From the NCBI GenBank assembly GCA_017437005.1, contig JAFSBZ010000006.1, positions 1 through 64,000 of the forward strand: a stretch of 64,000 nt of DNA, given 5' to 3'. Source of the DNA: Clostridia bacterium (GTDB lineage: Bacteria; Bacillota; Clostridia; Oscillospirales; Acutalibacteraceae). The position numbers and the translations under genes were made by a program. The notes under the pieces are model-generated. The model searched no databases and was not told the DNA's origin. It worked only from the letters and a program-made list of their open reading frames with translations. Shown in pieces: positions 35,184 through 44,400 of the stretch (positions are counted from its first letter, which is position 1; each line of letters opens with the position of its first letter).

Positions 35184-36350
35184 TTAAAGCTTTATAAAGT
35201 TATTACTTTTTGTAGTGGTCGCGGGTGGAGCAAAATCAAGTTTGCGGTCAGCAATACCCAAAATATCTTCAGGTCTAATCCAAGGCTTGTTTTGAATAGC
35301 ACTTGTTTCTTCGTGGGTAAGATAGCCCTTATATGCTGTAAGCGAGCGGCGAATAAAGCCGTCACGCACGCAAGCCTCGGTAAGTCCGTTATTCATAATG
35401 TTTAAAAGAAGTGGTAGAGTTTCAGCCGCCAAAGCCACGCTTGTCGAGTGTGCAACCGCGCCCGGAATATTACTTACACAGTAGTGAACAACGCCATTTA
35501 CTACATAGCGTGGGTCGTCATGGTGGGTTTCGTGGCTTGATTCAATAGCGCCCGGATCATCGTTAGAAATATCAACAAGCACACTGCCTTTTTCCATAGT
35601 TTTAAGCATTTCCTTATCAATAAGAAAATCAGTGCGTTCTTTTGGCCATTTAACACAGTTAATAACCATATCGGTTTGAGGTAAAAGTGCGGCAATTGCC
35701 TCTTTTGTGCAAAACATGGTATCAATTTTTTGATTATAACGGTCAGAAAGCATACGTAAAACGCCCGCGTTAATATCCATAACGGTTACTTTTGCACCCA
35801 AAGCATAAAGCACAGATAATGCACCCTGCCCTACAACACCGCCGCCAAGAATCAGCACGTTCATACCGGGTGCTCCTGCAAAGCCGCCTACAAATTTGCC
35901 TTTACCGCCATTTATTGTAAGCATTGATTCAAGGCCAAAAAGCGCACCCTGTTTACCTGCCGCTTCACAGTTTGGTGAGCCGTAACGGTGAGAGTCCTCT
36001 GCAGTAAGAGCAATACATTTTGATTTAAGAATTGCGTCTACTTCTTCGGGGTGACCTGCGGGATGAATACAGCAGTAAACCAACTGATCCTCACGCAATA
36101 GGTCATATTCGCAAGGGAACAATTCTTTAACCTTTGCCAAAAAGTCGCAACGGGCGTACATTTCTTCCATAGTATCAACTATTTCGGCGCCTGCGGCCTC
36201 ATATTTTTCGTTAGAAAAACCGGAGCCTACACCACAATCGCGTTGTGCCAAAACCGTATGACCTGCCGCTACAATAGATGCCACCTCAACAGGTGTACAA
36301 ATTACTCGGTTTTCACCTTCTTTAATGTCCTTTAAAACACCAAATACCAT
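35184..36350 (-). CDS. ald: Alanine dehydrogenase-like protein (AlaDh/PNT family)
   Basis: A 388-residue NAD-dependent enzyme that would interconvert alanine and pyruvate plus ammonia. The N-terminal AlaDh/PNT domain begins MVFGVLKDIKEGENRV, CCIHPAGHPEEV is in the substrate region, and the nucleotide-binding fold has LILGGGVVGQGA at about 170-181. The C-terminal SNIPGAVAHSTSVAL is typical. ATG at 36350 follows GGAGG; the TTG at 36365 overlaps that site. Sequence variation from the classic enzyme leaves a related dehydrogenase possible. Confidence 0.85.
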   Translation of the reverse strand: MVFGVLKDIKEGENRVICTPVEVASIVAAGHTVLAQRDCGVGSGFSNEKYEAAGAEIVDTMEEMYARCDFLAKVKELFPCEYDLLREDQLVYCCIHPAGHPEEVDAILKSKCIALTAEDSHRYGSPNCEAAGKQGALFGLESMLTINGGKGKFVGGFAGAPGMNVLILGGGVVGQGALSVLYALGAKVTVMDINAGVLRMLSDRYNQKIDTMFCTKEAIAALLPQTDMVINCVKWPKERTDFLIDKEMLKTMEKGSVLVDISNDDPGAIESSHETHHDDPRYVVNGVVHYCVSNIPGAVAHSTSVALAAETLPLLLNIMNNGLTEACVRDGFIRRSLTAYKGYLTHEETSAIQNKPWIRPEDILGIADRKLDFAPPATTTKSNNFIKL

Positions 36351-36383
36351 TTTGGTTTCCTCCAATATATTTAAAATTTTAAA

Positions 36384-37250
36384 TTATAAGCTATCTTCGC
36401 TGTATTCTCCAAAGCCTTCGCCCAAAACCTCTTTTGCATCGGTTACTATAACAAAGCCTTTTGGGTCAAGCTGCATAACAATCGTTTTTATACGCGCTAT
36501 TTTATTTGGTCTTGCCGCACACAAAAGCACGTTTTTTGTATTGCCGGTAAATGCGCCTTTGCCACTTATTATGGTAGCGCCAAGCTCCATATCCATAAGC
36601 TTTTTGGTTATATCGTCGCTTTTATCGCTGATTATGTAGGCAAGCTTGGCATTTACCGAGCCATATACCACCATATCCATAGCAATGCTTGAAATGTACA
36701 TAGCTATTATGCCGTAAAGCGCGTTGTCTAAACTGCGAAAAGTAAGCGCATAAATGCAAATAACTGCTATGTCAATAAACAAACACAGCTTGCCTATAGA
36801 AATGCTTGGAAATATATATTTAAGCAGTCTTGCCGCAAGCTCAGTACCGCCTGTTGTTGCGTTTTTAAGCATCATAAGACCTAATGACACGCCAAGCAAT
36901 ACGCCGCCGTAAATACAGGCAAGCAGCGGTTCGGTAGAAGGAAAAGTAAAAAGCATATTTATTCCGTCTATCATAAGCGAGCTTACAAAAACTGCATACA
37001 CCGATGCAAACAGTATTGACCAGCCCTGCTTTTTTACACCCATAATCATAAGCGGCACATTCATTACAAATACGGTTGTACCTATAGGAAAAAACGGTAT
37101 AAATCGGTTTATTACCTGTGCAATACCCGTAAAACCGCCCATTGCAAGATTGTTTGCATCAAAAAAACAGTTAAAAGCAAAAGCGTATAAAAGACAGCTT
37201 AACGTTATAATAGTGTAATCCTTTAAGATTTTCAAAAAATTGCTTTTCAT
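36384..37250 (-). CDS. YitT family membrane protein (DUF161/DUF2179)
   Basis: A 288-residue protein with five or six membrane segments (about 10-210) and a C-terminal cytoplasmic DUF2179 domain containing ELGATIISGKGAFTG and VIVTDAKEVLGEGF. Family function is unknown; transport has been proposed. ATG at 37250 follows GGGGT; the earlier ATG at 37262 overlaps it. It precedes alanine dehydrogenase by 33 bp on the same strand. Confidence 0.9.
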   Translation of the reverse strand: MKSNFLKILKDYTIITLSCLLYAFAFNCFFDANNLAMGGFTGIAQVINRFIPFFPIGTTVFVMNVPLMIMGVKKQGWSILFASVYAVFVSSLMIDGINMLFTFPSTEPLLACIYGGVLLGVSLGLMMLKNATTGGTELAARLLKYIFPSISIGKLCLFIDIAVICIYALTFRSLDNALYGIIAMYISSIAMDMVVYGSVNAKLAYIISDKSDDITKKLMDMELGATIISGKGAFTGNTKNVLLCAARPNKIARIKTIVMQLDPKGFVIVTDAKEVLGEGFGEYSEDSL

Positions 37251-37305
37251 AATATACCCCATATGAAAATTTTAACGTTAACTATTATATACAACGTATT
37301 GGTGA

Positions 37306-37334
37306 TTGTAAAATTGAAAAAAGTATGATATAAT
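37306..37334 (+). promoter_or_regulatory. Promoter of the LysR gene
   Basis: TTGTAA (37306-37311), 17 bp and a perfect TATAAT (37329-37334) with extended TG at 37326-37327. Confidence 0.7.
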
Positions 37335-37385
37335 ATAGAAAACACCCTATATTTTGAATGGCGGGAATAAAAGGGGATATTATGT

Positions 37386-38273
37386 ATGACAAATTTAGAA
37401 ATAGATTGCTTTTTAAGTATTTGTGAGCACAAAACAATAAGTCGCGCGGCAGAGGCGCTTTTTATTACGCAACCGTCACTTAGCAGTCGACTTAAAACCT
37501 TAGAGCGAGAGCTTGGCGGCGAGCTTTTTATTCGCAAAAAGGGAGCGCGAGAAATGACGCTCACCGTTGCGGGTAAAAAATTCTATAATCTTGCCTTGCA
37601 GTATCAAGAGATAACAAGGCAAATGAGCGGTATATTTGACATACAATCTCAAAGTTTGAGAGTGTCATCACTTAACAGTCTTGATACCTTTCTTCTGCCA
37701 CAGGTTTACGAGCAATTTTTACAAGAATATCCTGAAATTGAACTCGAAATACAGGATATGGAGCTATTGCCTGCAAGTCGTAACATACATACAGGCAAAA
37801 CAGACATAGCATTTACAACGGGTAAAACCAATGACAGAACGCTAAAACAAACGTTGGTATTTTGTGAGCCTATGGTTGTGGTTTGCAACAATGCGTTAAA
37901 ATACACCACGCAAACAAATATTAAACAGTTAATATCAAATCAAGAAATATACGTTGATTGGAGCAGCGATTTTACAAAATGGCATAACGATTTCATTGGC
38001 AACAGCCATTCAAAATTAACTGTATCCATAATGACTCACCTTCAACAATTTTTAGAACGAAAGCCCTGTTGGGCGATTGTGCCTATAAGTGTGGCAAGCG
38101 GATTGATTGAAAACGGTAATATTAATGTGGTATCAACAACTTTTGATTTGCCATCGCGAGAGGTATCACTTATTACGGCAATAGATGCCGATAAAAATAT
38201 TGCAGTTAAAAATTTTTATAGCTGTCTTAAAAAAACAGTTTCAAAATATCCCGAAATAGAGATAAAGATATAA
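37386..38273 (+). CDS. LysR family transcriptional regulator
   Basis: A 295-residue regulator. The N-terminal winged helix has FLSICEHKTISRAAEALFITQPSLSSRLKTLE, written here as its two halves FLSICEHKTISRAAEAL and FITQPSLSSRLKTLE, the LysR signature. The C-terminal effector domain is periplasmic-binding-like (residues about 90-290). It is divergent from the YitT-alanine dehydrogenase-PrpD run with 135 bp between, which by LysR custom makes that run a plausible target. The start follows AAGGGGATA. Confidence 0.9.
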   Translation: MTNLEIDCFLSICEHKTISRAAEALFITQPSLSSRLKTLERELGGELFIRKKGAREMTLTVAGKKFYNLALQYQEITRQMSGIFDIQSQSLRVSSLNSLDTFLLPQVYEQFLQEYPEIELEIQDMELLPASRNIHTGKTDIAFTTGKTNDRTLKQTLVFCEPMVVVCNNALKYTTQTNIKQLISNQEIYVDWSSDFTKWHNDFIGNSHSKLTVSIMTHLQQFLERKPCWAIVPISVASGLIENGNINVVSTTFDLPSREVSLITAIDADKNIAVKNFYSCLKKTVSKYPEIEIKI

Positions 38274-38278
38274 AGGAT

Positions 38279-38306
38279 GCATCTGCTATTTAGCAGATGC
38301 GTTTTT
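38279..38306. terminator. Bidirectional terminator between lysR and the EamA transporter
   Basis: A 10-bp perfect stem, GCATCTGCTA (38279-38288) with TAGCAGATGC (38291-38300), two-base loop, then GTTTTTC. Confidence 0.88.
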
Positions 38307-39239
38307 CTTGTCTTTTTTTATTGCAATATAACTTACGCCAATCATTCGTAAAAGTATCAGCGCAAAGCCTATATAGTGGTACATATATAATTTTTCATCA
38401 AGTAATACAACACCTATAAGAATTGTCACAATAGTCGAAATACCGCTAAATGCCGCAACGGTTGATGCCTGCAGCTTTCGCATAGAAAAGTTGTTCATTC
38501 CTGTTGCAATAACGGTAGAAATTACCGACAACATTATAAAGCTTAAAATATTTTTTGGGTCAAAATACGGGTCAAAATAGTGCAGAATATTTCCGTTTAT
38601 GATGTGTTTTATTATGTTTATAAAATTAAATACCACCGTGCCAAAAAGACAGGCAAAATAAGACACCTCAAAAGGCTTAAAAACCTTTAGGCTTTGGCGT
38701 GAAAACACAAGATGCAGCGGCCCCGAAATAGTGGCTATAAGCAGGCAAACAATACCTAAAATACTGTCCTTTCCGTCAGAGGTATCGGTGTTGACACCTA
38801 TGTATATAACACCTATTATGCCTAAAACAAGAAAAAGCTTTTGCATAAAGGTAGTAGACTCTTTAAGTATTATTGATTCGCATATACAGGCAAAAATAGG
38901 CATAAGCGACAGTATTACACCGGCAGTCACGGCAGTAGTCATTGTAAAACCGGTTGTTTCAAAAAGCATTTCAATAACAGGAGAAAAAAGCGCCGTAAGC
39001 AATAACGGTTTTATAAAGGTGTGTTTTTCGGTGCTTTTAAAAATATCTTTTACACCAACCGAAATATTTAATATTTTTGTTGTTTTAAGTATCCACAAAA
39101 CAACAAAGCTCAGCAAAAAGCGAAGCGCCAATATTTCAATAGCGTCAAGATTGCCCTCGTTTAAATCCTTGGTAAAAAAATTGGTTGTGCCATAAATGGC
39201 ATTTTTTAAAAATGCAAACAAATAAGCAACAGCAGTCAT
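38286..39239 (-). CDS. EamA/DMT family transporter
   Basis: A 317-residue protein with about ten membrane segments in two EamA repeats (about residues 5-150 and 165-305), the drug/metabolite transporter fold. Substrate unknown. The start ATG at 39239 is preceded by GGAAAGTG. It is convergent with the LysR gene and shares its terminator. A Lys-rich cytoplasmic tail ends the protein. Confidence 0.85.
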   Translation of the reverse strand: MTAVAYLFAFLKNAIYGTTNFFTKDLNEGNLDAIEILALRFLLSFVVLWILKTTKILNISVGVKDIFKSTEKHTFIKPLLLTALFSPVIEMLFETTGFTMTTAVTAGVILSLMPIFACICESIILKESTTFMQKLFLVLGIIGVIYIGVNTDTSDGKDSILGIVCLLIATISGPLHLVFSRQSLKVFKPFEVSYFACLFGTVVFNFINIIKHIINGNILHYFDPYFDPKNILSFIMLSVISTVIATGMNNFSMRKLQASTVAAFSGISTIVTILIGVVLLDEKLYMYHYIGFALILLRMIGVSYIAIKKDKKNASAK

Positions 39240-39316
39240 TTTATCACTTTCCTTTACGTGTATATGTTATCACGGTGTGGACAGGTTTTCAAGAAAATTT
39301 TGTAAATATAACAAAT

Positions 39317-39353
39317 AAAACCTCTACCGTCTTTTTTTTGAGGTAGAGGTTTT
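39317..39353 (-). terminator. Terminator of the nadE-luxS operon
   Basis: A 12-bp perfect stem, AAAACCTCTACC (39317-39328) with GGTAGAGGTTTT (39342-39353), 36 bp after the luxS stop. Confidence 0.85.
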
Positions 39354-39388
39354 GCTGTAATATAATAAAATTATTGTTCGTCCGAAAT

Positions 39389-39853
39389 TTATTTATATTC
39401 AAAATTTTTATTATCGATTAAAGCTTTTTTATATTTAGTAATATAGTATTTAGCCATATTTAGATTTTGTTCCGAGTAATTTCCACACTCTACAGGGGAA
39501 GCGCCTGGTATTTCACCCTCAAAGCCAATCACAAAATCACACATACTGATTACTAAATCATAAATGTCTTCGGATTTTAAATCACCAAACATTACAATAT
39601 AACAACCCGTGCGGCAACCCATAGGTCCAAAATACACAATCTCGTCCTTTTGAGCAGAATTGCGTAAAAATGTAGCGCACAAATGCTCTATTGTGTGAAG
39701 CGCGGGTATATCTATTACAGGTTCACGGTTGGGTGCTGTAATCCGCATATCAAATGTAGTAACAACACATTCCCCTTTTTTATCGCGGCGCGACACGTAA
39801 AGACCGGGGTCCAGGTCAAGATGGTTTATTTTAAAGCTTTCTATTTTATTCAT
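39389..39853 (-). CDS. luxS: S-ribosylhomocysteine lyase LuxS
   Basis: It cleaves S-ribosylhomocysteine to homocysteine and DPD, the autoinducer-2 precursor, in the activated methyl cycle. The metal ligands His53 and His57 are in HTIEHL and Cys123 is in VECGNY; the catalytic Cys is in MGCRTGCY (Cys84). The 154-residue length is normal. It starts 1 bp after nadE, so the two are cotranscribed. Confidence 0.95.
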   Translation of the reverse strand: MNKIESFKINHLDLDPGLYVSRRDKKGECVVTTFDMRITAPNREPVIDIPALHTIEHLCATFLRNSAQKDEIVYFGPMGCRTGCYIVMFGDLKSEDIYDLVISMCDFVIGFEGEIPGASPVECGNYSEQNLNMAKYYITKYKKALIDNKNFEYK

Positions 39854-39854
39854 A

Positions 39855-40586
39855 TTAAATCTCCGGTTTAAATGTAGGCATAAGCTGAAGCTTAAACAAA
39901 TTCATTTTGTGCTTGCGGTCAATAAGCGCCTTCTTTTCGGGGTCATCTATTTTGCCCGTGCGTATATAAACGTCAAGCTCGGCATAGGTAAAGCCCAAGT
40001 TTTCTTCGTCAGTTTTACCGCAAAGACCGTCAATTGGAACCTTATCAACCAATTCGTCAGGCAACCCTAACAAACGGCCAATCTCTTTAACCTCGGTCAC
40101 AGTTAAATTCGCCATAGGCGAAAAATCCCCCGCCGCATCGCCATAGCGTGTAGAGTAACCAACCCAATCCTCCGAAAGATTACAGGTGTTTACAACACGT
40201 CCGTTAAGCGATTGACTTACGGCATAAAGCACCGACATTCTGATACGAGGCGGCAAATTAACACGCGACTGTACCGATACGTCAAGCTCAGCAGGCATAT
40301 TTTTAAGCACACCCTCTACCGCATCTTTTACGTTTATTTCATAATGCTTAATACCTAAATGATTGACAAGCATATATGCCATATCAATATCGTGTTGCTC
40401 ACCCTGTGGCATAAGCACACCTATAACGCGGTCACGACCCAACGCTTCTACACAAAGGGCCGCCGCAACCGAGCTGTCCTTACCGCCCGAAATTCCAACC
40501 ACAGCGTTACAATCCTTACCGTTGTTTTCAAAAAAATCTTTTATCCAATTTACACAATCATTTTTTATTTTTAAAGCATCAAACAT
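39855..40586 (-). CDS. nadE: NH3-dependent NAD+ synthetase
   Basis: It amidates nicotinate adenine dinucleotide to NAD, the last step of the pathway that the NAPRTase at 6-7.5 kb enters. The PP-loop motif GISGGKDSS lies at residues 31-39, and CNLSEDWVGYSTRYGDAAGD and DGLCGKTDEENLGF are family motifs. At 243 residues it is the glutaminase-free form. ATG at 40586 is the family start; the reading frame stays open 150 bp upstream but encodes an improbable hydrophobic leader. Confidence 0.93.
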   Translation of the reverse strand: MFDALKIKNDCVNWIKDFFENNGKDCNAVVGISGGKDSSVAAALCVEALGRDRVIGVLMPQGEQHDIDMAYMLVNHLGIKHYEINVKDAVEGVLKNMPAELDVSVQSRVNLPPRIRMSVLYAVSQSLNGRVVNTCNLSEDWVGYSTRYGDAAGDFSPMANLTVTEVKEIGRLLGLPDELVDKVPIDGLCGKTDEENLGFTYAELDVYIRTGKIDDPEKKALIDRKHKMNLFKLQLMPTFKPEI

Positions 40587-40688
40587 ATCAGCCACCGCCT
40601 TTTTTAGTATTATATAAAATATTGGTGTAATTTTCAAGAAAAATACAAATAAAAAATCGCCTAAGGCAACAAAAAATACAACAAAAAC

Positions 40689-40746
40689 AAAATAGCCCTT
40701 GACCGACCGTTTCTTTACACGGTTTTTATCGGTCAAGAGCTATTTT
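40689..40746 (-). terminator. Strong hairpin upstream of nadE
   Basis: Arms 40689-40707 and 40728-40746 pair (AATAGC and CTTGACC with their complements) with a small inner hairpin (CCGT with ACGG). On the minus strand it is followed by TTTTGTTTTTG. It ends the small unit to its right and may attenuate nadE. Confidence 0.8.
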
Positions 40747-40769
40747 TGTTCACTCTTGATATCTAACAT
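40740..40769 (-). CDS. Possible 9-codon leader peptide
   Basis: MLDIKSEQK behind an AAAGGTGAGG site; its stop codon lies in the 5' arm of the hairpin at 40689-40746, a layout seen in attenuators. Too short to prove. Confidence 0.3.
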   Translation of the reverse strand: MLDIKSEQK

Positions 40770-40908
40770 CTTTTTGTTGTACCTCACCTTTCTTAAATTT
40801 TCGCCCTCTTTTTTGTCTTTTTTACATCACTTTTTGGTCTTTTACCTTACTCGTAAAGCGAGCATCTCTTGTGATATGCATTTATGAAGGCTTATATAAA
40901 AAACTCTT

Positions 40909-41076
40909 TTAACTATGTGTTTTTAAAACGGATAATTTTTTTACTTTAATTTTCACATTAAATATTTTATTTTTTTGGATTTTAATTTTAGTAGCTTTAA
41001 TAATTTTTTTAAAATTTTTTTCTACCGTTTTATCAACATAGCATCCAGAGCGTTTTACCTGAACATCGGGTATCAC
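40909..41076 (-). CDS. Small basic ORF, 55 aa, unrecognised
   Basis: A GTG-started frame encoding MIPDVQVKRSGCYVDKTVEK and then a strongly Lys-rich tail, 55 residues in all, about a quarter lysine. A GAAAGGAAAG ribosome site abuts the start, and a good promoter lies about 20 bp upstream. No signal peptide or membrane segment. It could be a nucleic-acid-binding peptide or an AT-driven chance frame; I do not recognise it. Confidence 0.4.
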   Translation of the reverse strand: MIPDVQVKRSGCYVDKTVEKNFKKIIKATKIKIQKNKIFNVKIKVKKLSVLKTHS

Positions 41077-41096
41077 CCTTTCCTTTCTGTGTCTTT

Positions 41097-41125
41097 AATA
41101 TACCATATTAAAACTGTGTTTTCAA
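41097..41125 (-). promoter_or_regulatory. Minus-strand promoter of the small unit upstream of nadE
   Basis: TTGAAA (41120-41125), 17-bp spacer, TATATT (41097-41102) with extended TG. Confidence 0.7.
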
Positions 41126-41199
41126 TTCGCAAATTTTATAAAATTAAAAAGGCATAATTATTTAAAAAAGAGAAATTTTTTATAGTGCGCAAAAAAATA

Positions 41200-41229
41200 T
41201 TGACGTACATATATAATTTATGATAAAAT
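41200..41229 (+). promoter_or_regulatory. Plus-strand promoter of a short transcript
   Basis: TTGACG (41200-41205), 18 bp and TAAAAT (41224-41229) with extended TG at 41221-41222. Confidence 0.65.
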
Positions 41230-41235
41230 ATTTTT

Positions 41236-41315
41236 GTTGGTTGTTTTGATTTTGTCAGAGCAATCTTTTTGTTTTATTTATACGGCAGAGCAGATTTGCT
41301 CTGCCAATTTTTTGT
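41236..41315 (+). ncRNA. Candidate small RNA or leader of about 80 nt
   Basis: Bounded by the promoter at 41200-41229 and a terminator with a 9-bp stem, GGCAGAGCA (41284-41292) and TGCTCTGCC (41297-41305), followed by a T-run. An upstream CAGAGCA (41256-41262) can pair with the same 3' arm, giving an alternative fold. No ORF inside. The downstream nuclease gene has a separate promoter, so this may be an independent RNA. Confidence 0.45.
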
Positions 41316-41353
41316 TTTATGTATATAAATATACATAAAATGCTAAAATTTCG

Positions 41354-41382
41354 TTGCAAAAACATTCAAAATATTATATAAT
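41354..41382 (+). promoter_or_regulatory. Promoter of the secreted nuclease gene
   Basis: TTGCAA (41354-41359), 17 bp and a perfect TATAAT (41377-41382), 40 bp before the start codon. Confidence 0.8.
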
Positions 41383-41421
41383 AAATTATGAATTTTTATT
41401 TTTTAGTAAGGGGATGTCGAA

Positions 41422-44400
41422 ATGAAAATTACAATTAAAAAATCCTTGGCTGTAATTTTGGCGCTCGTAATGTGCGTAAGTATGTTCTTTAGACTTGATT
41501 TTGTTACGCAAGCGGCAAGCTATATTTACAACTGGGGTACCAGAGGCACAGTAGCAACCGAGCTTTCGGAAAATGCCGAAGCATTTTACACCGAGAACGA
41601 TGTTGCTTTGTCAGAGCTGTTAGCTCTAAGTGGCAGCAGCACCGAGAGTGGTGTGCCATCAAGCGCGCTTTATACCACACTACACGATTTGATGGAATCA
41701 AACCACGATAATGTAACCTCTTATGACGGAACACGAGATTTGTATAGATATACCGACTGCGAAAACGGTGGTAGTCCAAGTACAATATCTTCCTTCTATT
41801 CGGGTGCTGCTATCGGTCCTGATTGGGACGGCGGCGACACTTGGAACCGCGAACACACCTGGCCTAACAGTAAGGGTGACCTTGCAGGCAACGGTGAAAA
41901 CGATATTATGATGCTTCGCCCTGCAGCTACAAGTGAAAATGGTAGCCGCAGCAATAAGGCATACGGTGAAAGCACAGGATATTTTAATCCTAACATTGGT
42001 TCTTATGACCTTAGAGGTGACGTAGCGCGTATTATTCTTTATCAATACGTTCGTTGGGAATGCACCAACACAGGTTCAAGCTATAACTCAACAGGTATTT
42101 TTGGTACAGACGGTGTTATCGAAAGTCAAGAAATGCTGCTTGATTGGTTACAGGCTGACCCAGTTGACACTTGGGAAATGGGCCGTAACGATGCCGTAGA
42201 AGCAATTACAGGCACACGTAACGTGTTTGTTGACTACCCAGAGCTTGGCTTTGACCTCTTTGACGAGGCTGTTCCAACAGGCTACACAACCCCATCTGGC
42301 GGTGCTGACGTTGATGGTAGCACAGGCAGTGGCGACGATAACACAGGTGACACATCAAGTACAACAGGCAAAAATGTTGTATTTGAGCTTGGCGAAAACG
42401 GCGAAGCAACACACTCTGACGGTAGCAGCCAAACAAGCTACACCGAAACGGTAGATGGATACACCTTAAACATAACAGACGGCACAAAATTCTATACAGG
42501 CGCACGCGATGAAAAAGGTAATTCTGCTATAAAAATGGGTACCAGTAGCGCAGCGGGTAGCTTTAGTATGACAGTACCCGCCGATGTAACCAAGGTTATT
42601 TTTAAAGTTGCAGGTTACAAAGCAAAAACCGTAACAGTTAGTGTTAACGGCACGTCACAAGCGATAACAACAACATCTGATAACGGTGCTTACACCGATG
42701 TTGAGGTTGATACAACATCAACTAAAACTATAACCTTTACAACAGGCACAAACTATCGTTGTATGATAGACTCTATCACATACGTTGTTCCCGGCTCTTC
42801 AAGCGAGGATGGTGACAAGGTATACGTTGATGAAGACAGTGTTGTAATTTCGGGCGCTTCAAGCGCTTTTGCTGAAGATACGGTTGTTACAGCCGTTGTA
42901 ATAACCTCGGGCGATTCGTTTGATACCGCTAACACTGCGCTTGCCGACATGGCATTTAAAAAGATTTACGAAATCACTGCTACCAACGGCGGCACAGCAG
43001 TACAGCCCGAATCCCCGCTTACAATAACATTTGACATTCCTACAGGATATAACGTAGATAACACCTACATCGTTTATATTGACGAAAGCGGTGTGGTAGA
43101 AACGCTCGAAACCCTTGAAAAAACAGAGACGACAATTTCTGCTCAAATTTCTCACTTTAGCACATACGCTGTTGTAGATACCACCGAAGTAAGCGGCGGC
43201 GAAGAAACCGTTGAGGTAGAAGCAACAATTAACTTTAATAGTAGCAGTTTCATCGAAACCGGAGCAACTGCACAAATTTGGTCCGAAAATGGTGTTACTG
43301 TTACCACAAACAAAGGCACATATACAGGCGCGTTCTACACAACAATTTCAGACCATACCCGTTGGTACAATGGTCACGAAATAGTAACCGAATATACATA
43401 CCCCATTAGCAAAATAGTATTTACAACTACAGGCACAAGCTATACTACACTTTTGGCAAATTCACTTACAAGCAGTGGTCTTGGAACGGTTACTTCAAGC
43501 GGCACAACAATTACTCTTGAACTGACAACCCCAAGCGAAACGGTTACATTTAGTCACGTTAACAGCGCAACACGTGTTAAGTCTATGACACTTACAGCGC
43601 AAAAGCCGGCAGACGGCGGCGATACAACAGAAGCTGTTATAACACCAACCGTAAACAACACAGCTTACGGTAGCGTTGAGTTAAGCGGTAACTACATTAT
43701 CGCAACACCAAACGATGGCTATGAGGTTATAGGTTACGAGGTTGTTAGCGGTACAGCTACCGTTACACAAAACGGCAACAACTTTACAGTAGAGGCTGAC
43801 GCTGATGTAACGGTTCAAATCAACTTTGCCGCTCGTACACAGTACACAGCTACATTTAAAGAGATGGGTAGCACCACCTCTACACAAACTGCATATAGCG
43901 GCGACAGCATAACTCTTCCAACCCTTACAAGCGACGATTACACAGTTGTAGGTTGGGTAGCGGCTGAAATTGATGGTGAGACCACCGACAAGCCTACCGT
44001 TTATAATGCAGGTAGCAATTTTGCTGTTACAGGCAACGTTACCTTCTATGCGCTTTATTCTCGCACCCAAGCAGGCGGCAGTGGCGAAAGTGATGTGTTT
44101 GCAGAATATACAGGTGCTATCACCGAGGGTGATTATCTTATCGTTTATGATAGCGGCGCAATGAAGGCATCCGTTACAAGCAGCCGTCTTGATTACACTG
44201 AAGTAACAGTTTCTGGCAACAGCATCACAAGTCCTGATGCATCACTTATCTGGACGGTAACTGCTGACGGTAGCTACTATACACTCTATAATGAGTCAAC
44301 AGGCAAATACGCCGCAGGTACCGGTGCTAAGAATAAGGCTCAGCTTTTAAGCGCGGTAGAAGACAAGGCGAGATGGACAGTAAGTGGCACAGCTACATAC

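Noticed and set aside
40822-40881. 19-codon frame MHITRDARFTSKVKDQKVM on the minus strand
   Set aside because: No ribosome site upstream; kept only as background to the small unit upstream of nadE.
40975-41157. Plus-strand 60-residue frame in the gap before the nuclease gene
   Set aside because: Phe/Asn/Ile-rich AT-driven composition, no ribosome site, and it lies opposite a better-supported minus-strand promoter and ORF.
42227-42505. Frames of 75-99 residues on both strands within the nuclease gene
   Set aside because: Shadows of the real gene in other frames; no ribosome sites and low-quality composition.
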